The position numbers were made by a program, and so were the translations under genes. Positions 27,801-36,438 of a stretch of DNA of 64,000 nt are shown here, piece by piece. This DNA is from Triops longicaudatus (lineage: Eukaryota; Arthropoda; Branchiopoda; Notostraca; Triopsidae), in NCBI GenBank assembly GCA_022885665.1, contig JAGQDJ010000633.1, forward strand, positions 930,001 through 994,000, in the 5' to 3' direction. The notes beneath the pieces are model-generated. The model saw only the letters and a list, made by a program, of their open reading frames with translations, was not told the origin of the DNA and did no database searches. Position 1 is the stretch's first letter; every line of letters begins with the position of its first letter.

Positions 27801-29154
27801 CTGCAGCTGTGCAAGGGACGGGGAGGCCTAAACTGTTGCTGCTGGCACGATGACCAACAGGAGGGGGTGGATCATTTTGTAGGTCGGCATAAAGATCCGT
27901 AAGGTAGCCACCCATTTGGATGAGAGCCGTGTATTCGGATTCCGACAAGGCCGGATCGTCTTTTTCATTTTCTGTGGGCGAGAGAGGGGTTCTAGCCTGG
28001 CTACTGGCCAACGTAGTACTCGGTGCAATGCTTGTAGTAGGGGTTTCATCAGCAGCGGGTCGTGCACTCATCACCACGTTCTCCGCCCCTGACCAAGACA
28101 ACGGCCTTCCTCCTCCTGTGTGACTTTTATTACTGGAATCCGTCAAAGGTGACGCAAATTTGCCACTACTGCCGTCGTCTTTGTCATCCAAATCAATAAA
28201 ATTGGGTTCCAAGCCTCGACTGCCCCACAATGTATTCCCGTCCACGTGGAAGCCATAGCGCCCTAAGCTCTCTTCGTAGTATACTTCGCCACTGTAGCGA
28301 TTGCGAGCTGCCGAAGAAGGCGTCCCTGCAACGGACACTGGAGTGGTGCTGGGGCTCGGTTGGCAAGCGGAGGGTTGTTGCGTGCTGCTAGGCGTTGGCA
28401 CACCCGACGCATTCACCAAATGCAGCCCCAGATGGGAAACGTGCCGCTTTTTTGTTGCTGCTTTGGCTCGACTTCGCGAAACGACTTCTCGACCGCCGGC
28501 CATTTCAATACGCGAGTCTTGATTAGGCTGAGACGATGCCAGCGGGTTGGCAATCTGGAAAACTTCCTTATGAGCTTTGTGATGCCGTAAATGCTGGTCC
28601 TTGGACGTAGCAGTAGCCACGGACTCTTCGCGAATGCAATTAGGATTGCTCGTTTTAGGGTTGGAGTTGCTCGCAACATAACAGTCGGGCTCGTCCGGGA
28701 AGCCCTCATCCGAATCAGGGCTGGGATCGTAACCCGCTTGGCTGTCATAGTAGGTCGTCGGGATATCTAGTGTCTTGGGCCTAGGTCGACGACGATGTTC
28801 GGAACTTTTCAAGTACTCCCGTCGGTACATGACGTTATGGTGGCTACGACGACGACTGGTGCTATTACCCAAGTAGCTCTGTTGGTTCGCTGGAGGGCCA
28901 GGGGTGACACTGGTAGGCGTGCAGGTTTCAGGCTGTGGTGCGGTATCCATATTTGAAACCGACTTGGAAAGTACGGTCGGGGAAATAGAATCTGTCTCAA
29001 TGGGGGACTTGTCCAAAGATTTAACTCGGCACTTGGGGAATAAGCGCTCTAAGGTTTCCGTGTCACTACCAACCATAGCCATGGGGTCATTGACCAAGGT
29101 TACTACGTCTTCCTGGTGATGGTAATGTCCTCCGACACCCGTCCGTCTAGCCAT
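13881..29154 (-). CDS. Mint: Mint/X11 (APBA family) PTB-PDZ-PDZ adaptor, complete, 14 coding exons
   Basis: Coding exons in transcript order: 29154-26259, 24578-24248, 24169-24096, 24003-23921, 19654-19382, 19105-19060, 18216-18074, 16511-16425, 16306-16142, 16087-15905, 15835-15623, 15523-15404, 15205-15065, 13952-13881. The total is 4827 bases, exactly 1608 codons plus stop, with every phase matching. The start is the first ATG after an in-frame TAA. The N-terminal 1.2 thousand residues are low-complexity; the C-terminus has a PTB domain (about 1240-1410) and two PDZ domains (about 1430-1510 and 1518-1598). Family knowledge: Mint/X11 adaptors sit at synapses and Golgi, bind APP-type cytoplasmic tails through PTB, and bind Munc18. 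The core reads like insect Mint, for example DHALRTISYIADIGDLVVLM, and it lacks the short extra segment that mammals carry inside the PTB. A PEBP gene lies antisense in the 19655-23920 intron. Confidence 0.95.
13953..15064 (-). other. Mint: Last intron of Mint
   Basis: About 1.1 kb, AT-rich, phase 0, donor GTAAGT and acceptor CCCCTAG. I see no exon or structured repeat inside. Confidence 0.7.
15255..15372. repeat. 38-bp self-complementary tandem repeat in a Mint intron
   Basis: Units starting at 15255, 15293 and 15331/15338 share ACGTTATAAGTTAAAG plus TATAAGTTAACTTATAACGT. The third copy has a 7-base ACGTTAT insertion and is truncated. Each unit is itself nearly palindromic, so both strands can fold. 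It lies in the intron that splits PDZ2. Confidence 0.85.
15905..18216 (-). CDS. Mint: Mint PTB domain exons
   Basis: Exon 18216-18074 starts the PTB with GVLFRAHYLGSTQLV and ends EEAVSRIK before GTAAGT. Exon 16511-16425 continues APEGETQPSTEVDLFIST. Exon 16306-16142 has RTISYIADIGDLVVLMARRR and MICHVFESEE. Exon 16087-15905 has the C-terminal helix region FIAQSIGQAFQVAYMEFL and the conserved GDELQMFAKKELQKE linker to PDZ1. This domain in the family recognises GYENPTY-type motifs in APP. The 1.56-kb intron after the first exon holds the alternative half-PTB exon described separately. Confidence 0.95.
16379..16401. repeat. (AAT)n microsatellite
   Basis: About seven to eight uninterrupted AAT units in the Mint intron between 16306 and 16425. 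Confidence 0.9.
17313..17804 (-). CDS. Candidate alternative first exon of Mint with a divergent half PTB domain
   Basis: The frame opens at an ATG that follows an in-frame TAA and runs 164 codons to AAG before GTGCGT. The first 110 residues are acidic and low-complexity. The last 45 look like the start of a PTB domain: VINGCTFRLRYFGAMEIS and then EEAVTRLK. They align position for position with the standard Mint exon (VLIEGVLFRAHYLGSTQL and EEAVSRIK). Both exons end in phase 0 after Lys, so either can splice in frame to 16511-16425. No convincing acceptor precedes it, which suggests its own promoter rather than a cassette. Inference: it gives a short Mint isoform without the long N-terminus and with a changed phosphotyrosine-binding half. 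It could instead be an unrelated PTB gene whose other exons I missed, or a decayed duplicate. Confidence 0.6.
19655..21971. other. Mint intron sequence upstream of the nested PEBP gene
   Basis: AT-rich sequence without supported exons. It contains a 10-G run facing a 10-C run (20524-20559). The PEBP promoter should lie in the right-hand part; I saw no clear TATA box or initiator, though a CTCTCTTCAG at 21895-21904 could be the acceptor of a 5' UTR intron. Confidence 0.4.
20524..20559. repeat. Poly-G run facing a poly-C run
   Basis: Ten consecutive G at 20524-20533 and ten consecutive C at 20550-20559, with a 16-base loop. It can form a very stable GC hairpin, or tetraplex-type structures on either strand. 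Confidence 0.85.
21972..23635 (+). CDS. Phosphatidylethanolamine-binding protein (PEBP family), predicted secreted
   Basis: Exons 21972-22115, 22618-22817, 22933-23069 and 23355-23635 join in phase (0, 2, 1) to 253 codons plus stop. Residues 1-22 form a plausible signal peptide (MCHQFCGVLLVVQVLNLVQT then LPA). The rest is a PEBP/RKIP fold: HQIIPDVIDQLPEQVINI, YTLVMVDPDSP (ligand-site DPDxP), FLHWLVVNMPGDD, GSHRYVFVVYRQ (GxHR motif), and FAKIHDLGAPFAVNFFNSE near the end. PEBPs bind phospholipid head groups or small anions and often regulate kinases; secreted members occur in arthropods, but the target here is unknown. The internal Met at 21972 was chosen over 21888 because it puts the hydrophobic core at the N-terminus. 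The whole gene lies antisense inside a Mint intron. Confidence 0.9.
23720..23725 (+). terminator. Polyadenylation signal of the PEBP gene
   Basis: AATAAA 85 bases after the PEBP stop codon and about 200 bases before the antisense Mint exon at 23921-24003, so the two transcripts could end without exonic overlap. Confidence 0.7.
24579..26258. other. Mint: First coding-region intron of Mint
   Basis: 1.7 kb, phase 1, donor GTAAGT and acceptor TTTCCAAAG. It contains an A-rich tract (26129-26163) and no supported exon. Confidence 0.7.
26129..26163. repeat. Poly-A/ACAAAC low-complexity tract
   Basis: A run of A with two interspersed C, about 35 bases. It may be the tail of an old retroposed sequence on the plus strand, but no body was recognised. 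Confidence 0.7.
26259..29154 (-). CDS. Mint: Mint exon 1: long disordered N-terminal region
   Basis: A single 2896-base exon encodes 965 residues and ends in phase 1 at donor GTAAGT. It is rich in Ser, Pro, Thr and Asn. Recognisable islands are the acidic PDSDEGFPDEPDCYV (about residues 146-160), which resembles the conserved acidic patch in Mint N-termini, and YGFHVDGNTLW near the middle. The Munc18-binding region of vertebrate Mints lies in the equivalent N-terminal half, but I cannot place it here with confidence. Confidence 0.9.
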
Positions 29155-31619
29155 CCTCGTTTACTCCATCGCCAACTCGTTCCGTTTCGGGGCAATCTTT
29201 CAGTGTAAGTCTTCCGATTTCCAGTACGTCGGCTTTATTCACGCTAAGCTATACGGACTACACTGTCAGACGTCCAAAAGCTCCATATTACTTTACTGTT
29301 ATGACCTCAACGTAAGCCAGGCCCCAAGGATTACTTCCACTATTGCCTAGATCACTGACGGCATTCAACTACTTCAAACCCTAGATCCCTTTTTCTCCAA
29401 CAATGATCATTTTTCTCTCTTCTCGCTTTGTATTTTCCTTTCAGGAAACTAATCTGCCCTACTCTGCAGAAATACGGCAGTTTTCATTAGTGAAGCTAAC
29501 CCCAGGAGGTCAAGGGTTTGAAGTTATCCCGAATAGGAGTGTCAAAAGCCTTTTGTGTACTGGCTTAACCTCTAATTAAACTAAGATTCTCATATCAAAG
29601 TGGAGAAAATCAAGCACGCCGACGAATGAAAGAGAAGGGCTTTAAATCCTCTTCACATAAACTTCGCAAAGGTTCAAGTGCCAAGTCATTAGCATTCCTA
29701 ATCCGCGTGCGTAACTTTCCAACTTGGTCGTTATATTGCGGGCCGCGGAGGAATATAAAATTGCCCGGAGCCACAGAAGTTTTCCGAAGTATTCCTTGAC
29801 TTAAGAAACTCATCTAAAAAAGTTTGAAACTTTCCTTCCGTGCGTATTAACCAACGGAAAACCCCAAACAATAGATAAGCACATTTCAGGACTAGAGAAA
29901 GGTAATTGTACCCACGTCAAAATTGGGAAAATCAATAATCTACATTGGTACACGTCTTGTTGGTTGTGACACGTATACCCTACGCCTTTTAAGCGAAAAA
30001 TAACAGGCTCCATGTATAAAAAATAACTACAAAAAACTGAGCAACGCTGTTGATATGACCATAACTCACAACTAGACGTCGTGGTCGTTGACCGTGTGTT
30101 CCCTCAACGCAGACGACTGCTAAAAATGGGCGCCTCTAGCTTTCACGAATCTAGTTGTCCACAGCGCACTAGCAAACGTTAAACTAGGTTACGTATAAAG
30201 TTAGTTATACAAGTGACAAATGCGTTTCGATTTGGCAAGAGTGATGCAGAAGAGGACTTTTAGACACGCTAGCTCATCGCAAAACGAAGGCAGTAAAACG
30301 CACGATTGGAGTCCTAACATTAACCTTTAATCCTCAGACAACAAACAATAGGACTTTTCTGGACTGTCTCTGTTAAAAGCGTGTGAAATATTTAAATAAA
30401 AAAGTGTCAAGTCCACTTCGAGAAAGAACGTTCTCCGCATTGCAGGCTTCCGAACAAAGTGTGCCTCCGCTTCACGGTTTGCCACCAAGCTTTTTTTTTT
30501 CTTAAATGGCTATGGCGTTAAATCTCGGAAATCTTAGGCAACTTGCTGAATCTTGAAATCAAAGCGTAAAACATGTGCAAAATATTGCAAGGCACATTAA
30601 AGGGATAGTTGCGACGCACTTCAAATTGGACTACAATATGTTAAGCTAGATTTTTGTAAATACTTTACTGTCGTCTTAAAAATTTAACAAAAGGAAAGTC
30701 AAGCCCGGGCATTATGTTAAGCTAGGTTAGTACGCCATCCATGTGATCAAGCTTTAATCTCTTCTGCTGAGAGGATATATTGTACTTGGTTGCCGTCTAC
30801 AAAACGATCTTATAATTTATACGGCAATTCTTGCCATGAGTCTGTTTAAGGACTTTTTCTCGAAAGTAACATGTCAAGTTCCATTAAAGTTTGCAAAATT
30901 CAACAACTGACTAGAACCTTTCGCCAGCGAGCTTTAAAAGCTACTGGTGTTATTTGCTACTACAATTAAGCTGCTACTTATTATCCACTAACACTTTTTT
31001 AAAAATATTCTTTTACTAGCTGTCACCAAGAGTAAAATCCCAGATTCATGAAAAAGGAATCACTAGACACTTAAAAGAAACCTTTATAGGTTAAATCGAC
31101 CGTCTCCAGAGAAATTTAAGGGAAGTAATCCAAGGGACCTTGCTACAGTTTTTCTTTTGCCTCTTTACGGCTTCTAACGATACACCGCTTAAAAACAAGA
31201 ATACAAGGACTCGTTTCCGAGCAGCCGGATATTCGGATTTGGGTATCGTGTTGTTGCCGTCCTAGTGTTCGGCACAGTAAAACTGAACTCAGTTATTCCT
31301 ATACCTGATCGATAATCTGTTTGTCTTGTCGGTCGTAGATGGTGTGTCTGTTACTTGCAACGCAGTCGACACTGACACATCATCGCACTCCAAAGCAAGC
31401 CTCTTTAGGACTACCACGTCTCACTCTAAGGATATGTTCTAATCACCAAAAGATTTTCAGCATGCTGTTTTTTTTCGCCTGGGAAATTTCAATGGTTCTT
31501 AGTTCTGCCACAGAATAGGAAAAAGTCCCGCGATTCTTTAAACGTCACAATGCACGGCGAGTCGATTCGGCCAGAAAGTGCGAAAGTCACGAGATGGTAC
31601 GGTATACAGGGTGAATTTC

Positions 31620-32035
31620 CACTAAAAATGGGTCTGCGGAGGTAATCCCTCGACTGCCGGGCCCCGAAAGCGCCCCGCAAATGGTAGCCGAACGCGCGAG
31701 TTAGTAACAAGGCGCAGAGCCCGTGCGCCATAGGAGCACTTCACTTCAGGAATCGATCGCGAAATAAGAGCTAGCGGAGGGCCACAGCAGAAGTCCCGAC
31801 TCGCTTTAGATAGGTCCCTCATAGGGCTTGCAAAGCAACCGCCCTCCAGTAAAGGGAGCCGGGTTTCGAGGGTTGATTTTCTACCCTCCTTTGCTCGATT
31901 ACTACTTATCAACTTTAGCCTTTTACCGGGTTCGCAAGACACCCAGCACGAATAGCGGCAACGTGTGGCCATTGAGCATATGCATTGAGTGATAGAAGAA
32001 TGTGTAAGGATAGTGCCATGTACCGCTAGACACAC
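31620..32035. other. G+C-richer block with a long minus-strand frame, origin unknown
   Basis: A roughly 400-base patch is clearly richer in G+C than its flanks and is open for 137 codons on the minus strand and 80 codons in another minus frame (to 31489). Neither product has a recognisable domain or a natural-looking composition (many Arg, Cys and Ser). Possible explanations are a decayed repeat, an upstream CpG-type element of Mint, or a gene fragment. Confidence 0.25.
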
Positions 32036-33392
32036 GAAATTTAGGAACAGAAAACGAAATCGATCGTTAATGCGTTGATGTTCTCTGGATTTTAGGAAAC
32101 GACTAAAACCCCGAACTTAATGTTTATCTTTTATTTTTAGGATCTGTCCCGGACTTAAGCCAGGCAATAGTACTCTTTTATGTACTACAATCTACTTTCA
32201 ACCGGGTTCCTATCAACTCGCATTTCGAATTTAACAGCTGAAGAAAGAAATTGTGTACAATATATATTTTTTATCGTTTGAAAGAACTGAACGTAGAAAA
32301 CGTTTTAGCAACGGACACTTCAATCCAATCTGGTAACCCAAACTCTGATAAGTGAAAATTTTATGTGTTCTATATAAAAAGAACGCTTAACTGGATTTCG
32401 TCCTGCACAATACGGGATTCTACCTGAAATTCTATTTAAATTGGTTACTTTGACTTAAGCATGACGCTACATTCCTAAAGCAGATTTGCCTCTGACTGTT
32501 CACAAAAAATTTGGAGAGATTTTAGTTGAGAAAATGACACGAACGTTATGCGATCTTGTTCATCACTATTCAAGTATCGCTTGTCAATTTAAGTCCTCCT
32601 TACGCAACAAAAACAATCTTCCGTGTGCCTTGACCCAAAGAGACTTAACTTCTAGGTAATTCACCCAGGTTTGCGAAGCAAAGACTTGAGAAAATAGGGC
32701 AGGACTCCCATTCACAAGATTTCATGATTTCCATGCTGTTCTTAAAGAGAGAGAAATCTCGCTCTAAATAAAAGAGCTTATTTTAGCGCTGTCTTGCTTT
32801 AGTTTCCTGTCCTTGTCGTGGACTTGTCTGGAGTTTTGGGTAGACGGTCCACAATCGGCGCCCAGAAACGCCTTAAGCTGAACATCTCATTTGGAAACAA
32901 TGACTCTTAAGATTTCAGACTCGCATTTCCATCTTTATATAAGTTTGTCACCGACACACAACACTTTCTTCCTAATGCCAACGATCAAGGTGACTTTGCT
33001 GGTGTTATTAGGACCAAAAAGGGGAAGAACACAGCACTTACCTAGAGAAAAAGGACACAGGATATTACATATTTGTGCGAGCCTGCAGCTCACATGCTTT
33101 CGAATAACAGACACAAGTATGAAAGAAGTTTTGAATTTACTGTGGTAATATTTACCTTCTATCAAAACCGGTAAAGGTTCATAATCCATGCTCACTTGCC
33201 AATGGAATCATAATCAGCTGTTTGTTTACAGGAAAAGTTGAACCAGCCATTGCAATGTAACTGTCTACCTAAATAGCAAGTAGCAAACCTGAACACCCAC
33301 ACTATGAATAGCGCTGCTAAGTGTAGTTGTTGATCATGAAAATTCCGTGTAGCAACTACAAAGGAGCAGTGTTTTTGGAGTTTTTTGAAGAT

Positions 33393-33503
33393 CTTAGATC
33401 CTTTCGGATCATTCTCAACCTTCTCCAATCCGACCGAAATTTCATGATCTCGATCCGAATCGGAAATTTTTTAGATCAGATCGGATCAAAGATCCGATCC
33501 TTC
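33393..33503. repeat. GATC-rich degenerate repeat cluster
   Basis: Many short variants of AGATC, GGATC and GATCCGATC in about 110 bases, several of them palindromic (for example GATCGGATCAAAGATCCGATC). It looks like an old simple repeat. Confidence 0.5.
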
Positions 33504-33785
33504 AATTAAACTGAAAACATATGTCGATCATTAATTTATATATAGGGAAGTTATATATTAAAAAATTCAAATACCGAAACATATAATAACGATAGCGACT
33601 TCATATCTTTCGTCAGCCAATCAGAAAAATTCTCCACCTAAAGCTGACTGGATCAGAAGTGCCGTTTAAGTTAGGCAATTCTTTCTGGATTATTTTCCTT
33701 TGCTTTTCTCAAAATATTTGGGCTTCCATGACTAGATTTTCTAGGAATTGAACTTTTTTTAACGCCAGCTACGTAGACTCGATGA

Positions 33786-33827
33786 TTGTGTATTGAATGA
33801 TGATGATGATGATGTATTGAATGTAGG
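33786..33827. repeat. (TGA)n microsatellite flanked by direct repeats
   Basis: A short GATGATGAT run is bracketed by two copies of GTATTGAATG. About 100 bases further, TTGTAAATAAACAATAAAAT resembles the 3' tail of a retroposon, but no body was found. Confidence 0.5.
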
Positions 33828-34163
33828 TTGTTTATTTTGTAATAAATGTGTGAAATTCCTTGTTGTGTATTGTTGAGATGTATCTATTTTCTAATTTTCT
33901 AATCCTTCCCCCTTTGTATTGCCCTTCACTCTGAAAGTTGTAAATAAACAATAAAATACAATCCAATTAACTGTTACAACAAATGTCACTTATTTTTTTA
34001 AACGGTATTAAAAGTGAATTTAACTTACGGAATTCCTTTTACTGTTACACTACGCAGTAGAGCACACGAACCGCAGATAGCGTTCGTAAACATAAACATA
34101 GTTATAAGCTTACACTACAATAACAGTCATTTGCCCCACCCATCTGTTTATTGCCTGCAGTTG

Positions 34164-34531
34164 CATCCTGTAAAATGCTGGTGTTGTTACCCCTCATCGA
34201 AAGACAGGTTGGTGATATCAAGCGCAGAAATCACTTTCTACCAGGTAGAAGAACTCGAGAAAGAACTACGGCCCGCAACAACAAACCGCTAAGAAGGTGC
34301 GTATATCCATTCGAATACGTAAATCCTTATCTTGTTTAATTACACGTGAGTCCTAACGATTTGTTTCTCGTTCTAGGATGGCAGTTGCCTTAAACGACAG
34401 GAGCTAATCAAATCGGTAAATACCCAAAAGGTCACTATGCAAAATGTTTGGCTTGGTATTCAGTTCCTGATCCCCAATTTTTGGTGGCAATTGATCAAGC
34501 AAGTGGCCAAATATTGTTGACAGCTTACCAG
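34164..34531 (+). pseudogene. Relic of a MIOS-like (GATOR2, WD40) gene, two exon pieces
   Basis: Piece 1 (34164-34293) reads DRLVISSAEITFYQVEELEK and resembles the N-terminal strand of MIOS (DRFV...LYHVE pattern). Piece 2 (34400-34531) reads HYAKCLAWYSVPDPQFLVAI and then ASGQILLTAYQ, matching the next conserved MIOS block (KCVAWY..DP..LLAVGQANG..LLT pattern), and ends at a GT. Both pieces lack a start, piece 1 runs into a stop, and nothing of the remaining propeller follows. MIOS is part of the GATOR2 complex upstream of TORC1. Because pieces of two adjacent exons survive with intervening sequence, this looks like a fragment of genomic DNA rather than a processed copy. The identification is from memory. 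Confidence 0.5.
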
Positions 34532-34659
34532 GTACAAGTGACCCAAAACCTGGGTGGACAATATCAGAGTAGATTAATAGTTGAAGTAGTTAATTTTCAT
34601 AAAAATTTACTGTTTTTATTATTAAGCTTCTGGGCGCTTTCTTGGCGTCGTCGACCTAA

Positions 34660-35002
34660 CCGTGTTTGGTATTAGATGATAACGGAATTGTTGGGTGTGC
34701 CCTAGCCGCTGCAGATGCGAAACAGTTTCGCCAATGGTGCCAAGTAGCATGGGTTCCCGAACTGGAGAGGAAATACGCTTCAGTAATGCAAGATGAGTTA
34801 TAAAGGTATGTTTCAACAGTCTTCTTTAAAAAATTTACGGGAAGGAAAACTTTCGTTTTCTTTAGGAACTCATAGAGAATTTGCAGAAAGATCGAACAGA
34901 GGCTGAAATTTTCTGTAGACAGCAGGTCTGTTGAGCTCATTATGGGACCAATCCGTTGCCAAACGTTTAGTAACTTATGTAGTGGCTGCCATACGGCGCA
35001 TG
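34660..35002 (+). pseudogene. Relic of an O-GlcNAcase (OGA) C-terminal domain
   Basis: At 34660-34803 the frame reads CLVLDDNGIVGCALAAAD, then QVAWVPELERKYA, matching the acetyltransferase-like C-terminal domain of O-GlcNAcase (VLED..GICGYAL and ISWIPFMQEKY patterns). After an intron-like break, 34866-34920 reads ELIENLQKDRTEAEIF. After a frame change, 34928-35002 reads WDQSVAKRLVTYVVAAIRRM (family pattern DPSVAKS..ACLLSSLK), ending at GTAAGA. A TAA at 34657 and a TAA at 34801, plus the frame change, show it is dead. The rest of the enzyme, including the hydrolase domain, is absent. Confidence 0.5.
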
Positions 35003-35068
35003 GTAAGATCCCTTAATTGATTATGACCCCGCTTTGAATTGTTTCTTATGCGTCCATTTTTCGATCAG

Positions 35069-35478
35069 GAAGGTATTCCGCGTATATTCACTTGTAATCC
35101 TCGCTTTATACTACCAACTCCGCTCTTTGCAATTCTTACCTCGCTTTGCGAGATCTTTAGCCCATTATAAATCGCTACTTGATTGATCTATCAACTTAAT
35201 TTCACCTCTTTACGTGACCTCTCTGTTTCTCACTCTCACATCGTTTTGTGTTATTTTCATTCCACTTAACTTCATTTCTCGACTGATTGATATAATTGCT
35301 TCCAAGTAGAGTCTGGTAGGATTTTTTCACAATGTAGGCAGTGAGTTACTTTGTCGAGTTTTATTTAATGAAAGTAAGTTAGAACTCCTCTCATTTTGTC
35401 GACAGGAAAGGTACCCCGCGCATATTTACTTATTTCCCTCGCTCTGTGCGACTTCCGCCACTTTGTGCTGTTCTTACC
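35069..35478 (+). repeat. Two diverged copies of a ~72-bp segment, 337 bases apart
   Basis: 35069-35140 and 35406-35478 align over their length with many substitutions: both start GAAGGTA or GAAAGGTA, then CCGCG.ATATT.ACTT, and both end TTCTTACC. Each follows an AG, as if an exon had been copied together with its acceptor. It directly follows the OGA relic. Confidence 0.5.
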
Positions 35479-35539
35479 CGAAAAGTGGTATTACTATCAT
35501 ATACTATTATTAATATGATTACTATTATTCTTTCTTTCC

Positions 35540-36150
35540 TTCGTCCAGTTTCACGTCTGCGTCGCCGCGGTGACCGCCGTGATGGTGGGAGGGGTCAGCT
35601 TGGGAGCGCGACTGCCGGTGTCTGCTTCGTCCGGCACCTGAGGAGCGGCAAGTGGCCACCGAGTCGCGCCAGCATCTCCAGCACGCTGCGTTGCTATTCA
35701 TCCATGCCCATGGCGCAGTGGTAGGCCGGTGGGAGGCACTCGACGGCGTTGTTGAGCCGGAGTTTCTTGAAGGGCTTGAGATACGTGAACTGCATGCCAC
35801 ACACTTCGCAGCGAAACGGCCTCTCGACCGGCAACAGCGCGATGTGGTTCTACTCGTTGTGCTTGGTGAACGCGGAAAGGTACTTGTTGCAATGACAACA
35901 TTGCTCGCGCTTGTATGGTTTCTCGCGCGAGTCCAGCGAGAACCCGAGGTCGACGTGGGAGTCGATCAAGCTCATGCCAGGCGAAAAGCGCAAGCCGCCC
36001 GTCGCAGCGGCTGCGTGCATGGAACCCGTCGGGTCCGAGGAGGCTTCCCTGTCTTCCAAGTCGCGCAGGGGCGGGGCGTCGAGCTCTCGGAGCGACTGCC
36101 GCCGCTGCCCATCCCGAAGTTCAGGCCGCCGGATCGGATGCCCACGTCCA
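35540..36150 (-). pseudogene. GC-rich C2H2 zinc-finger gene fragment with in-frame stops
   Basis: On the minus strand one frame runs from about 36080 to 35600 with two TAG codons (at 35850-35852 and 35694-35696). It includes SREKPYKREQCCHCNKYLSA, FTKHN and then ERPFRCEVCGMQFTYLK, i.e. two C2H2-type modules joined by an altered linker. The second module has lost its histidines and a third module is only suggested by YHCAMGMDE. An upstream Ser/Gly-rich part reads GLRFSPGMSLIDSHVDLGFS. The DNA is much richer in G+C than everything nearby. It is a dead copy of a zinc-finger transcription factor, perhaps a processed copy, since no intron is seen. The family member could not be named. Confidence 0.65.
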
Positions 36151-36219
36151 ACTGCGGCACGCAGATATCGGATCTGGATCCCGGACCTGGACCTGGACTT
36201 AGATCTTGGATCTAGATTC

Positions 36220-36438
36220 TTTAACTTTTGTTATTGTTATTATTATTATTTTGATATTGTTATTATTATTATTACTGTTACTACTATTATTACGATTACT
36301 ATTATTATTTCTATTCCTATCATTATTATTATTATTATTATTATTATTTTTATTACTACTATTATTACTATTAATAATGTTATTACTACTATTACTATCA
36401 TTAATAATATTATTTCTATTATTATTATGATTGTTATT
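36220..36438. repeat. Imperfect (ATT)n tract, about 220 bp
   Basis: Long run of TTA/TTG/TTC-type triplets next to the zinc-finger relic. It yields an artefactual open frame of Leu and Ile on the plus strand. A short GGATCTGGATC/GGACCTGGACC repeat (36170-36215) links the two. Confidence 0.9.

Larger units (their letters stand above)
29155..34163. other. Region upstream of Mint without supported genes
   Basis: It should contain the Mint promoter and 5' UTR, but I could not place a transcription start. Composition is AT-rich apart from a G+C-richer block at 31620-32035. No exon on either strand was recognised. Confidence 0.5.
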
